A stretch of DNA of 64,000 nucleotides from Aphrocallistes beatrix (taxonomy: Eukaryota > Porifera > Hexactinellida > Sceptrulophora > Aphrocallistidae), in contig OY725488.1 in the NCBI GenBank assembly GCA_963281255.1, forward strand, positions 2,021,986 to 2,085,985, read 5' to 3'. Numbering within the stretch: the stretch's first letter is position 1; every line of letters begins with the position of its first letter. The position numbers were made by a program, and so were the translations under genes. Below, one piece after another: positions 23,048 to 34,599 of this stretch. Below the pieces are notes generated by a model, which saw only the letters and a list, made by a program, of their open reading frames with translations, made no database searches and was not told the origin of the DNA.

Positions 23048-25507
23048 TTTATTATAGTAATGTAAATTTTCATGAAATAGATCGAAATCTATATAATTGT
23101 AAACTAATTAATTTAATATAGATACATATCACAAGAAAAAAAAATTAAAACTTCATTATGACAACTACTAGTAAAATGATAATTGATTATCTGAAAAACA
23201 GAAATGTCTTCTTACGCAATTAATTGTTTTAAATGGTTATGGTTAGCCAACATATTTTACACAAATATTTTATAATGTGGATTATAAAGAAAATGACCTT
23301 TATCCTTGGTGTCATTTTCCAAAGTAGTGGTCTATCCTTATACTTGAGGCATATATGATCTAGTATCAAGCAGACTCCTGCTCCTTTTGAATTGTGGCGC
23401 CGATCATTACGATATTTCTTTCTTATTTTCTCAGTATATTCTTTTTAGTTACGCGCTGAGAATATCTTTGGTTTTGGAGAATACACAGATGAATTATTTG
23501 GTTTGTTTGAGATGATTGTTGTTGTTGTTGTTATTTGCTAATTATGCACTTCATAATTTACCCATTAGATTTCTGGGATCAGGTTAAGTTCTAAGATCCA
23601 CGTACTCCCCAATAAACAGTTAATCTTTCCATACAACTAGATATAACATTTAGATCCGTTTCAGATTTAGCACTATCACGAAAGTCGAGAGGTGAAAAAA
23701 AACTCTCCCACCCCAAGGGTTCATCCTTTGAACAACAGGTTGCAAGTTTACAAATATTTTTAACTTTTTGAAATAATTTGTCAAATTTTCCCTCGCGATA
23801 TTCTCAATCTCCATCTAATCCCCTTTAATTAGATGGATCACATGAATGGATTTGGACTACTTTTGAGATTGGACCATTGTCACATTCCAACCTTGCCATT
23901 TCTTTGCTAAAGCCTAAAAGTTGCTTGAATTCCTTAATACTCAGGTATCTAGTGAAGATATATCCTCGCTAGTTTCATGTGCTTCACTTACATTTTTTTA
24001 ATTCAACCATTATACGTCAACGAGTAATAGCACAAGAGTCTTTTTATAGTATATGCACATAAGACCTGGAAAATTGAACTCATCTTCAAAAAAAATAACA
24101 AATGTATACCTGAAAACTTTGCGTATACTATAGTACACATCTGGAGATTGTATTTTTAATGTTTTTATTCTTATATCTACGTTTATTCATTTCAAATATT
24201 AATTTCATGTTGTTCACACATTAGTAAGTTCTATGTCTTCGGACTAGGTATTTCCAAGACATAGAACTTGCTCATGTGTTTTTCAAAAGGATTCTTCATT
24301 TTTGTCATTTTTTTTGTTGTCCTCAACAGGGATTTATCGGTTTAATGCTGAAAAATTCCTTTCGCATTCACCTTGCGAAACTTACATTGCCAATATGGTT
24401 CTGAGTAAAATAGCTATCTGAGGACACCATGCTGCATTTTTATCCTTTAAAAGTAGTTCATTAATCCCAACATATCCTATCTGCCTATTGTCGCTCGCCG
24501 CTATTTTAGTGGCATTATGCCTACAATGAATTTCCTCCTTGGATGCATTCATAATATTTTTGTCCAATATTTAATCTTATTACCAAATAAGGTTAATTGA
24601 GGAACGTAGAACCCGAATTTTACAATTAAATTTATCCTCCAAGGAGTGATTTATTTTTCTTATTCGAAAATAATGATGTTTTTAGTTTTGAATTTATGCA
24701 AAAGGGAAATTGTGCAAATCCTTTTGTCTGGTTACCATATATTCCAATGGTATTATGTAGGCCCATTATCTTCTCATTTCACCAAATTGGGGCTGAGCTT
24801 CGGCGGCCATGTGAGTCTAAACGGGGTATACCAGGGTAATCTAGTGTCAGAGATTCTAACTCTTTGAAGCATTCTATGTAGAAATTAATTACTTTTGATG
24901 TATTTAACTATCAATTGAGAATTTAGACTGAAAATTTAACGATTGATCAGTTTGCCTCTTAATTCCAAACCTTGAGTAAAAAGTCATCCTAGATTCTTGA
25001 TAGCCTCTTCGCATATCGTTGTGTTTTGCATTAGTTCGTTCTTAATTTGTACTAGCCATTATTTATCATACTTTTTTACAAGTATTATATTGATCTTTGA
25101 ACGTTTATGGCGAGGTAGTTTAGAATGAGCATTCTTCCTATTAGGCGAATCTTTCAGAACAAAAAGTAAACTCAATTACAAACTTAATGACTCTACTGTT
25201 AGCGTATCTTTTCTTTCATGGCTCACTTGCATATTTTGCATCCACAAATCGGTTGCCCTTTAGCTTTTTTAAATAATACTCAAACAAAAGAGATTTGATA
25301 GATTAATTTCCTGTGTTCTTCCATGTATTTGGTAATTTGTCACAAATGGATGAAATATAAATGTATTGGCTGTTTGTGGATCTTTCTGAGTCACAAAAGA
25401 GTCTTCTCCTTGAATAAGAAATCTTTTTCGCTATTATCCAAAATCGTAAATACACGAATAAAACAGCAAACTTGAGTTAACCTAAAAAATAATAATAAAA
25501 CTTAGTA
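23048..25507. other. Long non-coding stretch, nothing recognised
   Basis: About 2.4 kb without a supported exon, terminal repeat or shared family. 'ctatgtcttcggactagg' near 24231 and the nearby 'agacatagaact' form a small inverted pair. A short (GTT)n run is at about 23517-23531. Confidence 0.35.
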
Positions 25508-25589
25508 CAGGCAGCCCTCACCGTTCGCGATTTTGCCATTCGCGGCAATTCTCAAGAACGTAACCCCCGCGAACGACGAGGGATACCTT
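25508..25589. mobile_element. Very short Tigger/pogo-like MITE
   Basis: About 80 bp starting 'caggcagccctcaccgttcg' after TA and ending 'cgaacgacgagggatacct'. The ends are inverted repeats with the CAGG...CCTCG pattern seen in Tigger-type termini. The same sequence recurs at 60500-60583 and in part at 14940-14993. Confidence 0.7.
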
Positions 25590-25674
25590 TATTTGAAAAC
25601 TACAATATGCTCTAGTAACAATAATATGAGTGAGGAAAGATGTGTGAATATAATAAACTATGGGGAGAAGGGGT

Positions 25675-25965
25675 GGTCACCAGATATTTTTTTATAATAA
25701 AAACACTTAGAAGTGCCCTCAAACGACCTCTGAAAATCACATTTGTCACAAATATAACCTATTACGCAACCAAATGATGACTAATCTAAATTTTAACAAC
25801 CGATTTGAGTGCTTTGACGTGCTGATAATACATTTTAAGCTCTATTGTGATTTGTTAATGATTTAAGGCAGCTCATGTATTAGTTCAATCATCTTCTACC
25901 GCATCTCTAGTCCCAAATCCGCAAGTTACTGTGAGGCCTTATATACAGTATGATATGATGATATA
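25675..25965. repeat. Palindrome P2, single-arm fragment
   Basis: It matches the right arm of P2b (acacttagaagtgccc, then acctattacgcaacc, then gcaagttactgtgagg). The opposite arm is missing, so it can no longer fold. Confidence 0.8.
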
Positions 25966-27121
25966 TTTTCATACTCTAAATTTCAAAAAGTGTTCAATTT
26001 AAAAACTAACCTTTTTGTTTTATTTATTCCCTCGGTCAAATGAATTTACTGTAGATCTCGCATTCCGAGAACCTTAGGAGAGTTACTGATGCACCCAGTT
26101 TAGCAGTGTCAACTCTATACTCCTCTATGTGCATGGTTGGTCCCATATTTTGGCGAGCCCGGGCCAGATGCGAGGCTATGAATATCAACTCGGGGCACCT
26201 TTTATAAATATATTCCATGAGTCAGAAGTTCCTACTCTTATCCACCATTCTGATAGATACAGGCAATACTTTGGGACCCTTCCTCAATATATATATCTAT
26301 TTAACTAAAAAATATCGGCAACTACTCTTAATTTATAACTTATGTCCCAATTACAAGTTTCATGATAGTTAATGGGAATGGAGGCCTTTTAGAATTTTCA
26401 TCAGTTTGCTACCCCCCACTTATCGAGGTTCGAAGATAGTTAATTCGAAAAATAGAGAAGATTATTAGTTCTTGACTACTTTAATTATTTTAAAAATTGA
26501 AATCCAACCCTGCGTTCAGATTGACCGAGTTAACCGGTGCAAATTAATCCGTGCCAGCCCTTGGGAAAATCCTTAGTCAGCCACAGGGCAAAAGATTCAG
26601 GAGCCCTCCTCTTGGACCGCCACTGTCTATATGTGAAGTAATTAATACAATGCGCCCATAGGGCGCATCAATTTTTATAATAACCCCAGTGAGTCATGGT
26701 AAACTCTTCGGAAATGGAATGTTGGCTAACTCCGCTACGCATGTGCGCCATACCAGCTTGTATATAGAATATATATAACATTGAGTTTTTATAGTATAGA
26801 TCGTATCTCTGTCTAAGTTGACTAATTCATGAATTATCAATGAATTACTCAAAATTTGAAACTAAAATAATGAAAAAAATATTTGATATTTCACTTAGGG
26901 ACTGAGCAATGTTAGAGGCATATAACATAAGCAACCTTTTAACCACTTTATGGTATAGAATCTGCACTAATGTTTGAGATTTTGAATAATTCATTAATTG
27001 AATAATTCATAATTCTTCATCATCTTTCAATGAATTAGTCAACTTAGATCTCTGTATATAATTGATCAAAAAATTGTAGACAGCTGATTTGTGGTGCATT
27101 GTATATTATGTCACTGCATTA
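25966..27121. other. Non-coding stretch, nothing recognised
   Basis: A GC-richer patch at about 26520-26660 has no ORF or repeat partner that I can see. Confidence 0.35.
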
Positions 27122-27676
27122 TCCTTACTATTAAAACTCGATTAATGTTTGTGTATGTATGTGTGTATATATATATATATATATATCTGTAACGAATTGA
27201 TTGAAGAAACTGTCAGGCCCAGAAAGCTGATTTTTGAGATGTGGGAGTTTTTTGGCTATGGCTCCAGTAGGTTCTGAGCTCAGACGAAAATGTCTACTCA
27301 TCATGGAATTATGACGTCATTGTCACATTTTTAAAGTTAAGCAATACAGTTATTCGAGCATAACTCAGGCATTATAGGAGATAGAAGGCTGGAATTTTAA
27401 TAGAATGTGTATACTAACATACCTCACATATGATGCAACTATTATCAAAAATGATGAGATCACTCTGTTATGACGTCATCATTACGCATCAAAATTTTAA
27501 AAATTGACAAATTTGGTGATTTTTCGTGCGATATCGATTATAAAAATAGGCAGGCGTGTTTATGGATGTTATCTCCCTTATAATTAATCAATGTGGCCCC
27601 AGGCGTCCGCAGGGCCCCTCCGGCGGACACAAAGTGTCCGCCAGCCGCGCAGCGCAAGCAAGCGAAGCGCACTTGT
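27122..27676 (+). repeat. Family A repeat, full-length copy
   Basis: Complete with the 'tccttactattaaaactcg' terminus, a short TA/TG microsatellite, two TGACGTCA palindromes (about 27315 and 27473), the double hairpin (second one ggcggacacaaagtgtccgcc region) and the 'cgcacttgt' end. Confidence 0.9.
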
Positions 27677-27717
27677 TATTATTATATCAAATTCAAGCTT
27701 ATTAACTAGCTATTCCA

Positions 27718-28065
27718 ATGGATAGAAGTTTGGAGTTTAAAGTTTTTTCTTTTTGCTTCTACTTCATCTATAATATCCGTCGAATCAGATCTCTCCACCA
27801 AAGGATGCGAAACTCTCGTAAACGTTCCTGTTATATCTTCGTCTATTGCAACAGTCTTTTATATGGTTCTCCATGTTGCTCCTGTCTCGACTCCAGCGTG
27901 TTCAAAAGCGATACCAGGCTTATTCACAACATAACTAGAACAAGTCCGTCGCCTCTTCTTCTACTTCTTACCCTCCACTGGCTGCCTGTAAAACATTGCA
28001 TCGTTTTCAAAATCCTCATCACTTGTAAAGCTGTTCATTCTCTTTCTCCTCTATACTACATCATC
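27718..28065 (+). pseudogene. LINE (CR1/L2-like) reverse transcriptase, C-terminal fragment
   Basis: The frame contains NIRRIRSLHQR, then YCNSLLYGSP, LHWLPVKHCIVFKIL and KAVHSLSPLYYI. These are the conserved thumb/C-terminal motifs of CR1/L2-type LINE ORF2. No catalytic YADD box or 5' part is present, as expected of a 5'-truncated LINE copy. It abuts a family A copy on its left. Confidence 0.75.
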
Positions 28066-28089
28066 TAGCTTTTCAAAGTAAAAGTCCAG

Positions 28090-28590
28090 TCTTAATATAA
28101 GATCTCCAAATCCCATCCTCTCGTTAATACGAACACGGATAAGGAGTACAATCGGATAAGAAGTACAAGTTTTGATTCCCCAAACTAATCTATGGCAAAA
28201 TATATACGAACGAACTCCGGTTAACACGAACACGGATAATACGAAATATCGGATAATAAGTACGATTTGTGGGTCCACTTTAGTGCGTTTTCAAGACTAA
28301 ATACATCGGTTAATACGAACACGGACAGGTGTGTGCCTACGAGCACTTTGAATATGGTACGTAGTATGTACGTAGATAGATACTAGACAGATATTTCTCA
28401 ATGAAAATACAGTCGAATCTCGTTAATACAACATGGATAATGAGTTCAATTACAATTTCATACTCTCACGTAGCTATCACTATGTATATTAAGTATTTTG
28501 GACAAATGTGGCTATGTAGATACTTCGGTTAATACGTACTCCGGATAAGGAGTACAAATCTCCACGGTCCCTTGGTGTACGTGTTAACGA
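28090..28590. repeat. Array of pogo-like 'gttaatacgaacacggataa' units
   Basis: Variants of ttaatacgaacacggataa occur near 28122, 28207, 28307 and 28410, and a related block (gttaatacgtactccggataagg) near 28523. They resemble the termini of the pogo-like MITEs at 51885-51935 and 52119-52258. The arrangement suggests several collapsed elements or repeated ends rather than one clean MITE. Confidence 0.55.
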
Positions 28591-28599
28591 GTGTTTTTA

Positions 28600-28830
28600 G
28601 CAGTTTCTTTTAAGATTCGGTTGAAGGGGCATTCCGAATGCTCGGAAGGAAAATATTCCACTCAACAGGCGCAGTTAACGCGCGTTCACCCAGGGTTTTG
28701 AAGATGTATGGTCGTATGCTCATGGAAGATGACAGTGGATGATCGTAGAGTGCGATTGGATGTCTTAACCTGTTTGATTTGGATGGTATGGTCAGAGCGA
28801 AAGGACCCATTCAAGGGCCGAGAATACTGG
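28600..28830 (-). pseudogene. LINE (CR1/L2-like) ORF2 tail, opposite orientation
   Basis: On the minus strand the frame contains SSSMSIRPYIFKTLGERALTA, then PVEWNIFLPSIRNAPS, which corresponds to the extreme C-terminus also seen at 51640-51850. It faces the + strand LINE fragment at 27718-28065, with the pogo-like array between them. The two fragments are either independent copies or the product of a local inversion. Confidence 0.75.
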
Positions 28831-28917
28831 GGACAAAGGTTCCGCCATTCGCACTATATTTAGCCTTTCGCGCAGCAGAATGAAGACATCATATTTTTGC
28901 CGATGGACTTTTAACTC

Positions 28918-28995
28918 TGTTCGGGTGGTACAGTAGTTAAGGCATTTGGACACCAAGGTTTATGTCACGGGTTCTAACTTCGCCTTAGACATTTA
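28918..28995 (+). repeat. Possible tRNA-derived SINE head
   Basis: 'tggtacagtagttaaggc' (from 28926) resembles a Pol III A box, and 'gggttctaacttcg' (28969-28982) resembles a B box, at roughly tRNA-like spacing. No cloverleaf can be completed and no second copy was seen in the window. Confidence 0.3.
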
Positions 28996-31388
28996 CTTCT
29001 TGCTCTCCATTACATTGCTTCGGAATACTCCCCATTCAGCAACTATCACTAGGTTTAGCACCTCACTCAGATTATAAACCCCCTCTGAGAACATATTAGT
29101 ATGGATTTGGGGGTTCGGGGGCTAAACTATACTTTACTCCACTTTTTGTCGCTAAACATATGTTTATTCAATGACTTTTTTAGGATCAATGGTCCACATT
29201 TTAATTAGGCGAAAACGCCTTATTATGACTTGGGTCACGATTATACTCAACATATTAATAAAATCAATAGTTTTTCCTATACTATTTATCTTTTCATTTA
29301 TGACATGACAATTTGCTTTGAATATATATACTTTTTTGGACTGCTGTAGATAGATACTGGTAATAAATTCGTAATATTCATCATGCTATAGTAATATACT
29401 GCTAGTGATAAAATCAGCGATATGAAACTTCAAAAGGGACATATTAATGAGTTAAAATATGTTGAAAATTATGCACTAAAGTAATATCAGCATATTAAGC
29501 AGGATGATAGTTTGTGTTGTACTAGTCGACTTAACTTTAGGCACACTTAAAATTCTGTTTATCAAGTTTGGGGTGGTTAAATCTTTGGCGTCAATTAAAA
29601 TTACGACTGTCTTATTGTTATGATCAATATCGCTCGAAAAATCAGAAATTTAGTCAATTTTTGATGCATAAGAGTCCTGAGAGTCCTCCGCATTGTTTCT
29701 ATGGACCATTTTTATAGGTACACGTATTTCCACCCTGCAAGTCTCTTTCTTATCCAAAATAACCAGATTTTGTCAGATCGACCGGTTAGAGAGCATTAGA
29801 TCGTACGATTAAATGATCATAACATTTCACAAATTACTAGAGAGTTCATTTGACACTCATTTTATGTATCCTCGCTGATTACGCTAGTTTTGACTATAAA
29901 CCTCTCAGACGAGTTAAATAGCTGCAGAGAACATGTAAAGTCGACATAATTAACCAATACTATTCAACTTAGAAACCGGAGAATTCATAAAAGAATGTGT
30001 ACTCAATCTACTCATTAGTTCTTAAAGTGTAATCCTGACTTAGTTATATATTAGTTTATGTTCATTCGAATTCCGATTACTCGACTGCTAATGTAGTAAG
30101 CATCACATATCATTTGACACTGTATGTGGAAGCAAGCAAACTGTTCTACTTACATAAATATAATATAAAGTGAACAAACTAATAAAATCGGTGCACTCTT
30201 ATGTGTGAAGAATGCACAGACCCCCGACATTTCAATATTCGGTAATTTGTCAGTCACCAGAAACTGACGTCGCGAAGGGTTTGCCAGGCCCCTTGCAAGG
30301 TCCCCGGCTCTGGGTATTTTGCAGCCCATCCTCTCGCCGCCCTTGACTATCATGTTGGAAAATGTATTTCTTTTAAACAAAGGTGTACATGACCTTCACC
30401 TTTTACAGTATTAGTCAAATCTACCCGATAGAAAGTTCTGATTAACTATATTCTAAGAAATATTTTGAGTCTTCGGGAGTAGTTGATTTTGAGGTCTGAT
30501 TACTCAGGCGCTAGGAATTTTATGCTATATTTTATATCTATGTATATCGTACGAATATTAATTCCTTTCAATTCATAATAAGTGTATTTATTTCAGAAGA
30601 GAAATGTTTCTAAAGGGAAGCCCCGATTTCGTAATATAATTTCTTGAACTTTGTTATTATATACCTTAAAATGCTTGTGAGTGTCAAAATGTTGACAAGG
30701 ACCAATAAAATGGAAGTGGATTTGCAGAGAATTTACAAACGCCATTTTTGGAATTTTGAGTGAGAGCGAAACTCGCGATTTTTTTTACCCTCAATCAAGA
30801 CAGAATCATCTCGGCTTTCAGATTACTGGCATATGCTAAGCGATACGATGCCAAAACTTCCTCAAAATACGCTGGGTCATGCTCCCACAAGGAATAGCCA
30901 ATTTGAAATTTTTCGAAAAATATCCACCAAGTTATTGATCAATGTAAATATTTTGGCCCTCCAAAAGCCACTTTAGTGGTAATGAGGCTTTTTGCCTCAC
31001 TCTCGGCTATAAGCATAATCTAAGTTCTTCGCTAAATAGGAGTCTCTTTTTAGAGAAGTTTTATTTTCTTTCCATTTCCTGAAAGTTAAATCCTTATGCT
31101 TAAATGAACATGAAATGTGTCGATTTTGAATATTTCAACAATAATCTTTGTGCTATGAAAATGATAAATTTTCTTATTATATCTTTCAATTCCTAAATCG
31201 TCACATATAGCATTAACCATCTCATTTCGTCACATATAGCAATACTAATATAAGAAAATTTATTTCTATCAAGCTGATTCATAAAATAAATGCAATTCGC
31301 TCATCATTGACTGTAACCTCGCTATCACAATCATCAGAATCGGAAACTTCAGTTAAGCTGCTAAACTTAGGAGTGACATTAGTATAAG
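28996..31388. other. Long non-coding stretch
   Basis: It contains a ~50-bp scrap of family A near 29625-29675 (tatcgctcgaaaaatcagaa). A GC-richer patch lies at 30200-30340. No exon is supported. Confidence 0.35.
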
Positions 31389-32360
31389 CATAGCCTACTG
31401 TATATAAGGCCTCATCATTTACAAAGCACAATAGAGCTTAGGAATGTATTATCAGCATATATAAATATGATGTCAAAGTACCCATATCCGTTGTTAAAAA
31501 TTTGATTAGTCACCATATGGTTGCGCAATAGGTTATATTTGTGACAAATTTGGTGATTTTCAGAGACCGTTTAGGGGCACGTGTTTTTATTGTAAATTTT
31601 TTCGCATAGAACTGAGATGTGAATGGGTTAATACGAAAAATTTGGAATTTGTTCATGGAATGTTGGTACATTCCAGTGTTGCTATGTAAACGTGTTTTGG
31701 TCAGTTGGCGTTATCTCTTGAAAACTGCAATAGCTACACATTCAAATGTAATCCCATTTGATAGCGAATATACTACTTCCTATTAAGTGATAATTTATTT
31801 CGACCTCTAAATTCAATAGTTTATGAGATATTCGACAATGTACCATATTGGTCACATTTGATAATTTGTCGAATATCTCATAAACTATTGAATTTAGAGG
31901 TCGAAATTATATTATCACTTAATAGGAAGTAGTATATTCGCTATCAAATGGGATTACATTTGAATGTGTAGCTATTGCAGTTTTCAAGAGATAACGCCAA
32001 CTGACCAAAACACGTTTACATAGCAACACATGTACCAACATTCCATGAACAAATTCCAAATTTTTCGTATTAACCCATTCACATCTCAGTTCTATGCGAA
32101 AAATTTACGATAAAAACACTTAGAAGTGCCCCTAAACGGCCTCTGAAAATCACCAAATTTGTCACAAATATAACCTATTGCGCAACAATATGGGTACTTT
32201 GACATCATATTTATATATGCTGATAATACATTCCTAAGCTCTATTGTGCTTTGTTAATGATTTAATTAATGCAGCTCATGTATTAGTTCAACGGTCTTCC
32301 TCCGCATCCCTAGTCCCAATTCCGCAAGTTACTGTGAGGCCTTATATACAGTAGGCTATG
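31389..32360. mobile_element. Large palindromic (foldback) element P2, copy b
   Basis: Near-perfect inverted repeat of 972 bp. The ends are 'catagcctactgtatataag' and 'cttatatacagtaggctatg'. Long matching arms (for example cactattgaattt-type block around 31815-31835 against 31870-31895) meet at a loop of about 25 bp near 31840-31865. The left arm lacks a short segment (about the 'gcaagttac...ccctagtccc' block) present in the right arm. Complementarity is higher than in P2a, so this copy is younger or homogenised by gene conversion. Confidence 0.9.
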
Positions 32361-32392
32361 GTTTAAGATATTTCATTGATAAATAATAAATA

Positions 32393-32826
32393 CTCTAATC
32401 GGACAAAAGTATTTGAAATCCTTTCTATTTTCCATCATAACTTGTTATAATGGAGAGAAATGTCATCAATCAGTGACAGATACTGTATTTCGATTTCAAA
32501 TTCATATTCTACACATTCGAATTCCTCAGGTTTGAAGCCTTCTATTGTCATCTTCATTCATAAGTTGAATTATTATCAATCTATGTCACTGTGCGACTTT
32601 TCACACCCATTACCATTAGGCAAAATGACCAAGAGTGGCACAGTTTGATGAATCTTAACCTTGGAAATGAATAAATCTATAGAATGTGTAGAATATGAAT
32701 TTGTAATCGAAATTACAGTATCTGTTATAGTTTGATGACATTTCTCTCCATGAATAGACCCACTTTATAGCTAGTTATGATGGAAAATAGCATGGATTTC
32801 AAATACTTGATATTTTCCGATTAGAG
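32393..32826. mobile_element. Hairpin MITE with TA target duplication
   Basis: Ends 'ctctaatcggacaaaagtat' and 'atattttccgattagag' are inverted, with TA on both sides (32391-32392 and 32827-32828). Inner blocks also pair (ttccatcataacttg with agttatgatggaa; ctccatt region). It is non-coding and begins just 33 bp after palindrome P2b. Confidence 0.8.
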
Positions 32827-32828
32827 TA

Positions 32829-33804
32829 GAAGCGTATTTTTAAAAATTCTTGTTTGAAAATAAGATAAGGGCATATATTGAGTTTCATAATACATCAATA
32901 TATGAATTAAAGGTATCCTGTGGCGATTCTTTGATGAATATAATCACTGAATAACCAATTTTGGAAATACTAGAATCTCCCAAAGTAATTTACTTTCTGC
33001 AAACCTCTTAGTTAATGAAGCATTAGTTCAGAGGCGAATATGATTACAAAATCTTCCTGTAAACTGACCATTAAATGTTAGCACTTGGTAAAATAGATAA
33101 ACTTAAGAAAAATAATAAAAATACAGTGTTTTTTGAAAAAACTTGTTAGATTTCATTTTCTTTCCTAAACCTCAAAATTTCCAATTCGAAGGCTTTTGGG
33201 ATCCCCAAATCTTCACTTGGAGCAAAACCTGTAACGGTATCTTCCCGTGAATTCCAAACCGCCATTCTTTTTGTAGCATAACTCAAGGAGTAATGAGAGA
33301 ATCGAAACAGAATTGAATCATCTTTCTGCTCAGCTGAGATTCGAAATAGGAGAAAGTAGTTTAAGTTTTGGTGTTAAAACCATTTATTAATAACGCAAGG
33401 TATACTTTTAAAAAGTTAGAAAATCTCCAGATTTGGGAACTAGGGCGAGATAAAAACTACATCGAATTAGCATAAATATATCTGAAATTATTATTTTTAC
33501 TATGATCTTTAAAATTATTTATACTAGGAATTTTAAAGGTTTTAATTCCCGAATTATCCGACCCATTGGGATTTTACATTGAGAAGCATTAAGGGAGGAT
33601 TTTTATGTATACTAACATACTACAAATTTCTGTTGTTTGTTCAACGGTAATATATTGTCGATTTTATTTCATTTCTCTTTTGTCGAATTAACCCTTTGAA
33701 TCAGAGGTTCTTTCCCGGGGATATTTTCACACAAGTGTGAATTTTTGGAAATTGTGCTTTGATATGTGATACTCTTTGATAACGGTAGTTCTCTTTCTGC
33801 ACAG
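32829..33804. other. Non-coding stretch upstream of possible RTK exons
   Basis: No exon was identified; a polypyrimidine tract ending 'ctctttctgcacag' closes it at about 33804. Confidence 0.35.
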
Positions 33805-34055
33805 TTGGAAGATCAATAGATAGTGCAATTCAGGGTGAATATCAATGGAGGATATCCAGACAAGTAGTAATTCGAATGTTAATATCTCTGATATTTATAG
33901 TATTTATGCTGATATTTCTATTTGAAGGACATGAGAATGGACTCAGTTCAAAAATTCGCAAATCTTCGCAATTTTTTCATATAATTCACAATGCTGAATT
34001 GAAGGAAATATTCGACTTTGATTTCTTAATGGAACCGAGGTCGTATAGATTTATT
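33805..34055 (+). CDS. Possible exon or small ORF with hydrophobic segment
   Basis: After a good acceptor-like sequence (ctctttctgcacag) one frame stays open to the TGA at 34053-34055. It contains MLISLIFIVFMLIFLFEG, which looks like a signal peptide or membrane helix, followed by a polar, charged stretch (HENGLSSKIRKSS). It lies 200 bp upstream of the RTK transmembrane exon, but no donor in a compatible phase was found. It may be an alternative or terminal exon, a separate small gene, or chance. Confidence 0.2.
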
Positions 34056-34272
34056 TGAGTTGTAATTTGAAAATTTAGTTCTAACTTTAATTGATAACAT
34101 TTGTGCAATGATATTTTTATCGCATTTGAATATCCTTTTAACCTTTAAAAGTTCTGCAAGTTTACTTTATACGTTTTATTTCATTTCCTCAATTATTCTG
34201 CTTATAATATTTCTGTTAAAATATATTAATTTTACTAAATTAATATTTTAGTTTCTAACACTTTTCTATCAG

Positions 34273-34599
34273 TTCCTTCTACTAATTCATCCTTTCCAGA
34301 CAATAACATCATGACCATAATATACTCTGTATTATTTCCAACGGTGTTTATGATACTTGTTATAACTAGCTCTGTTTTGATTTTCTTTCTTGGATACTTT
34401 TGTTTTTGGAATTTTTCCAAAGAAATGAAGCCTCTTACTGATTCGTCGAAATATTCAGTTGAAGGTTTTGAAATTCCACTTATGAATTTATGTTTTCTTC
34501 AACAAACACTTGGTACTGGAGCATTTGGATTAGTTCAAAAGGCTATTTTAAAAGAGAATTCGAGAAACTCCACCATTGTGGCAGTTAAATTAACAAGAG
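34273..34599 (+). CDS. Receptor tyrosine kinase exon: transmembrane helix to glycine loop
   Basis: The exon opens after 'cttttctatcag' (acceptor; an alternative AG at 34250-34251 would add 7 in-frame codons) and closes at the donor ag|gtgagt. Read in frame it gives a short extracellular tail (PSTNSSFPDNN, with an N-x-S site), a transmembrane segment (SVLFPTVFMILVITSSVLIF and onward), a juxtamembrane region, then GFEIPLMNLCFLQQ, the nucleotide-binding loop LGTGAFGLV (GxGxxG) and the VAVKL lysine. The 'E.P...L' lead-in before the loop is typical of FGFR/VEGFR/Ret/Cad96Ca-like RTKs. The exon ends in phase 1 and joins in frame to the exon at 41743 to give ...VAVKLTR-DDATDIEVED. It is a single-pass plasma-membrane receptor kinase; ectodomain exons were not identified, so the subfamily is uncertain. 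Confidence 0.85.
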
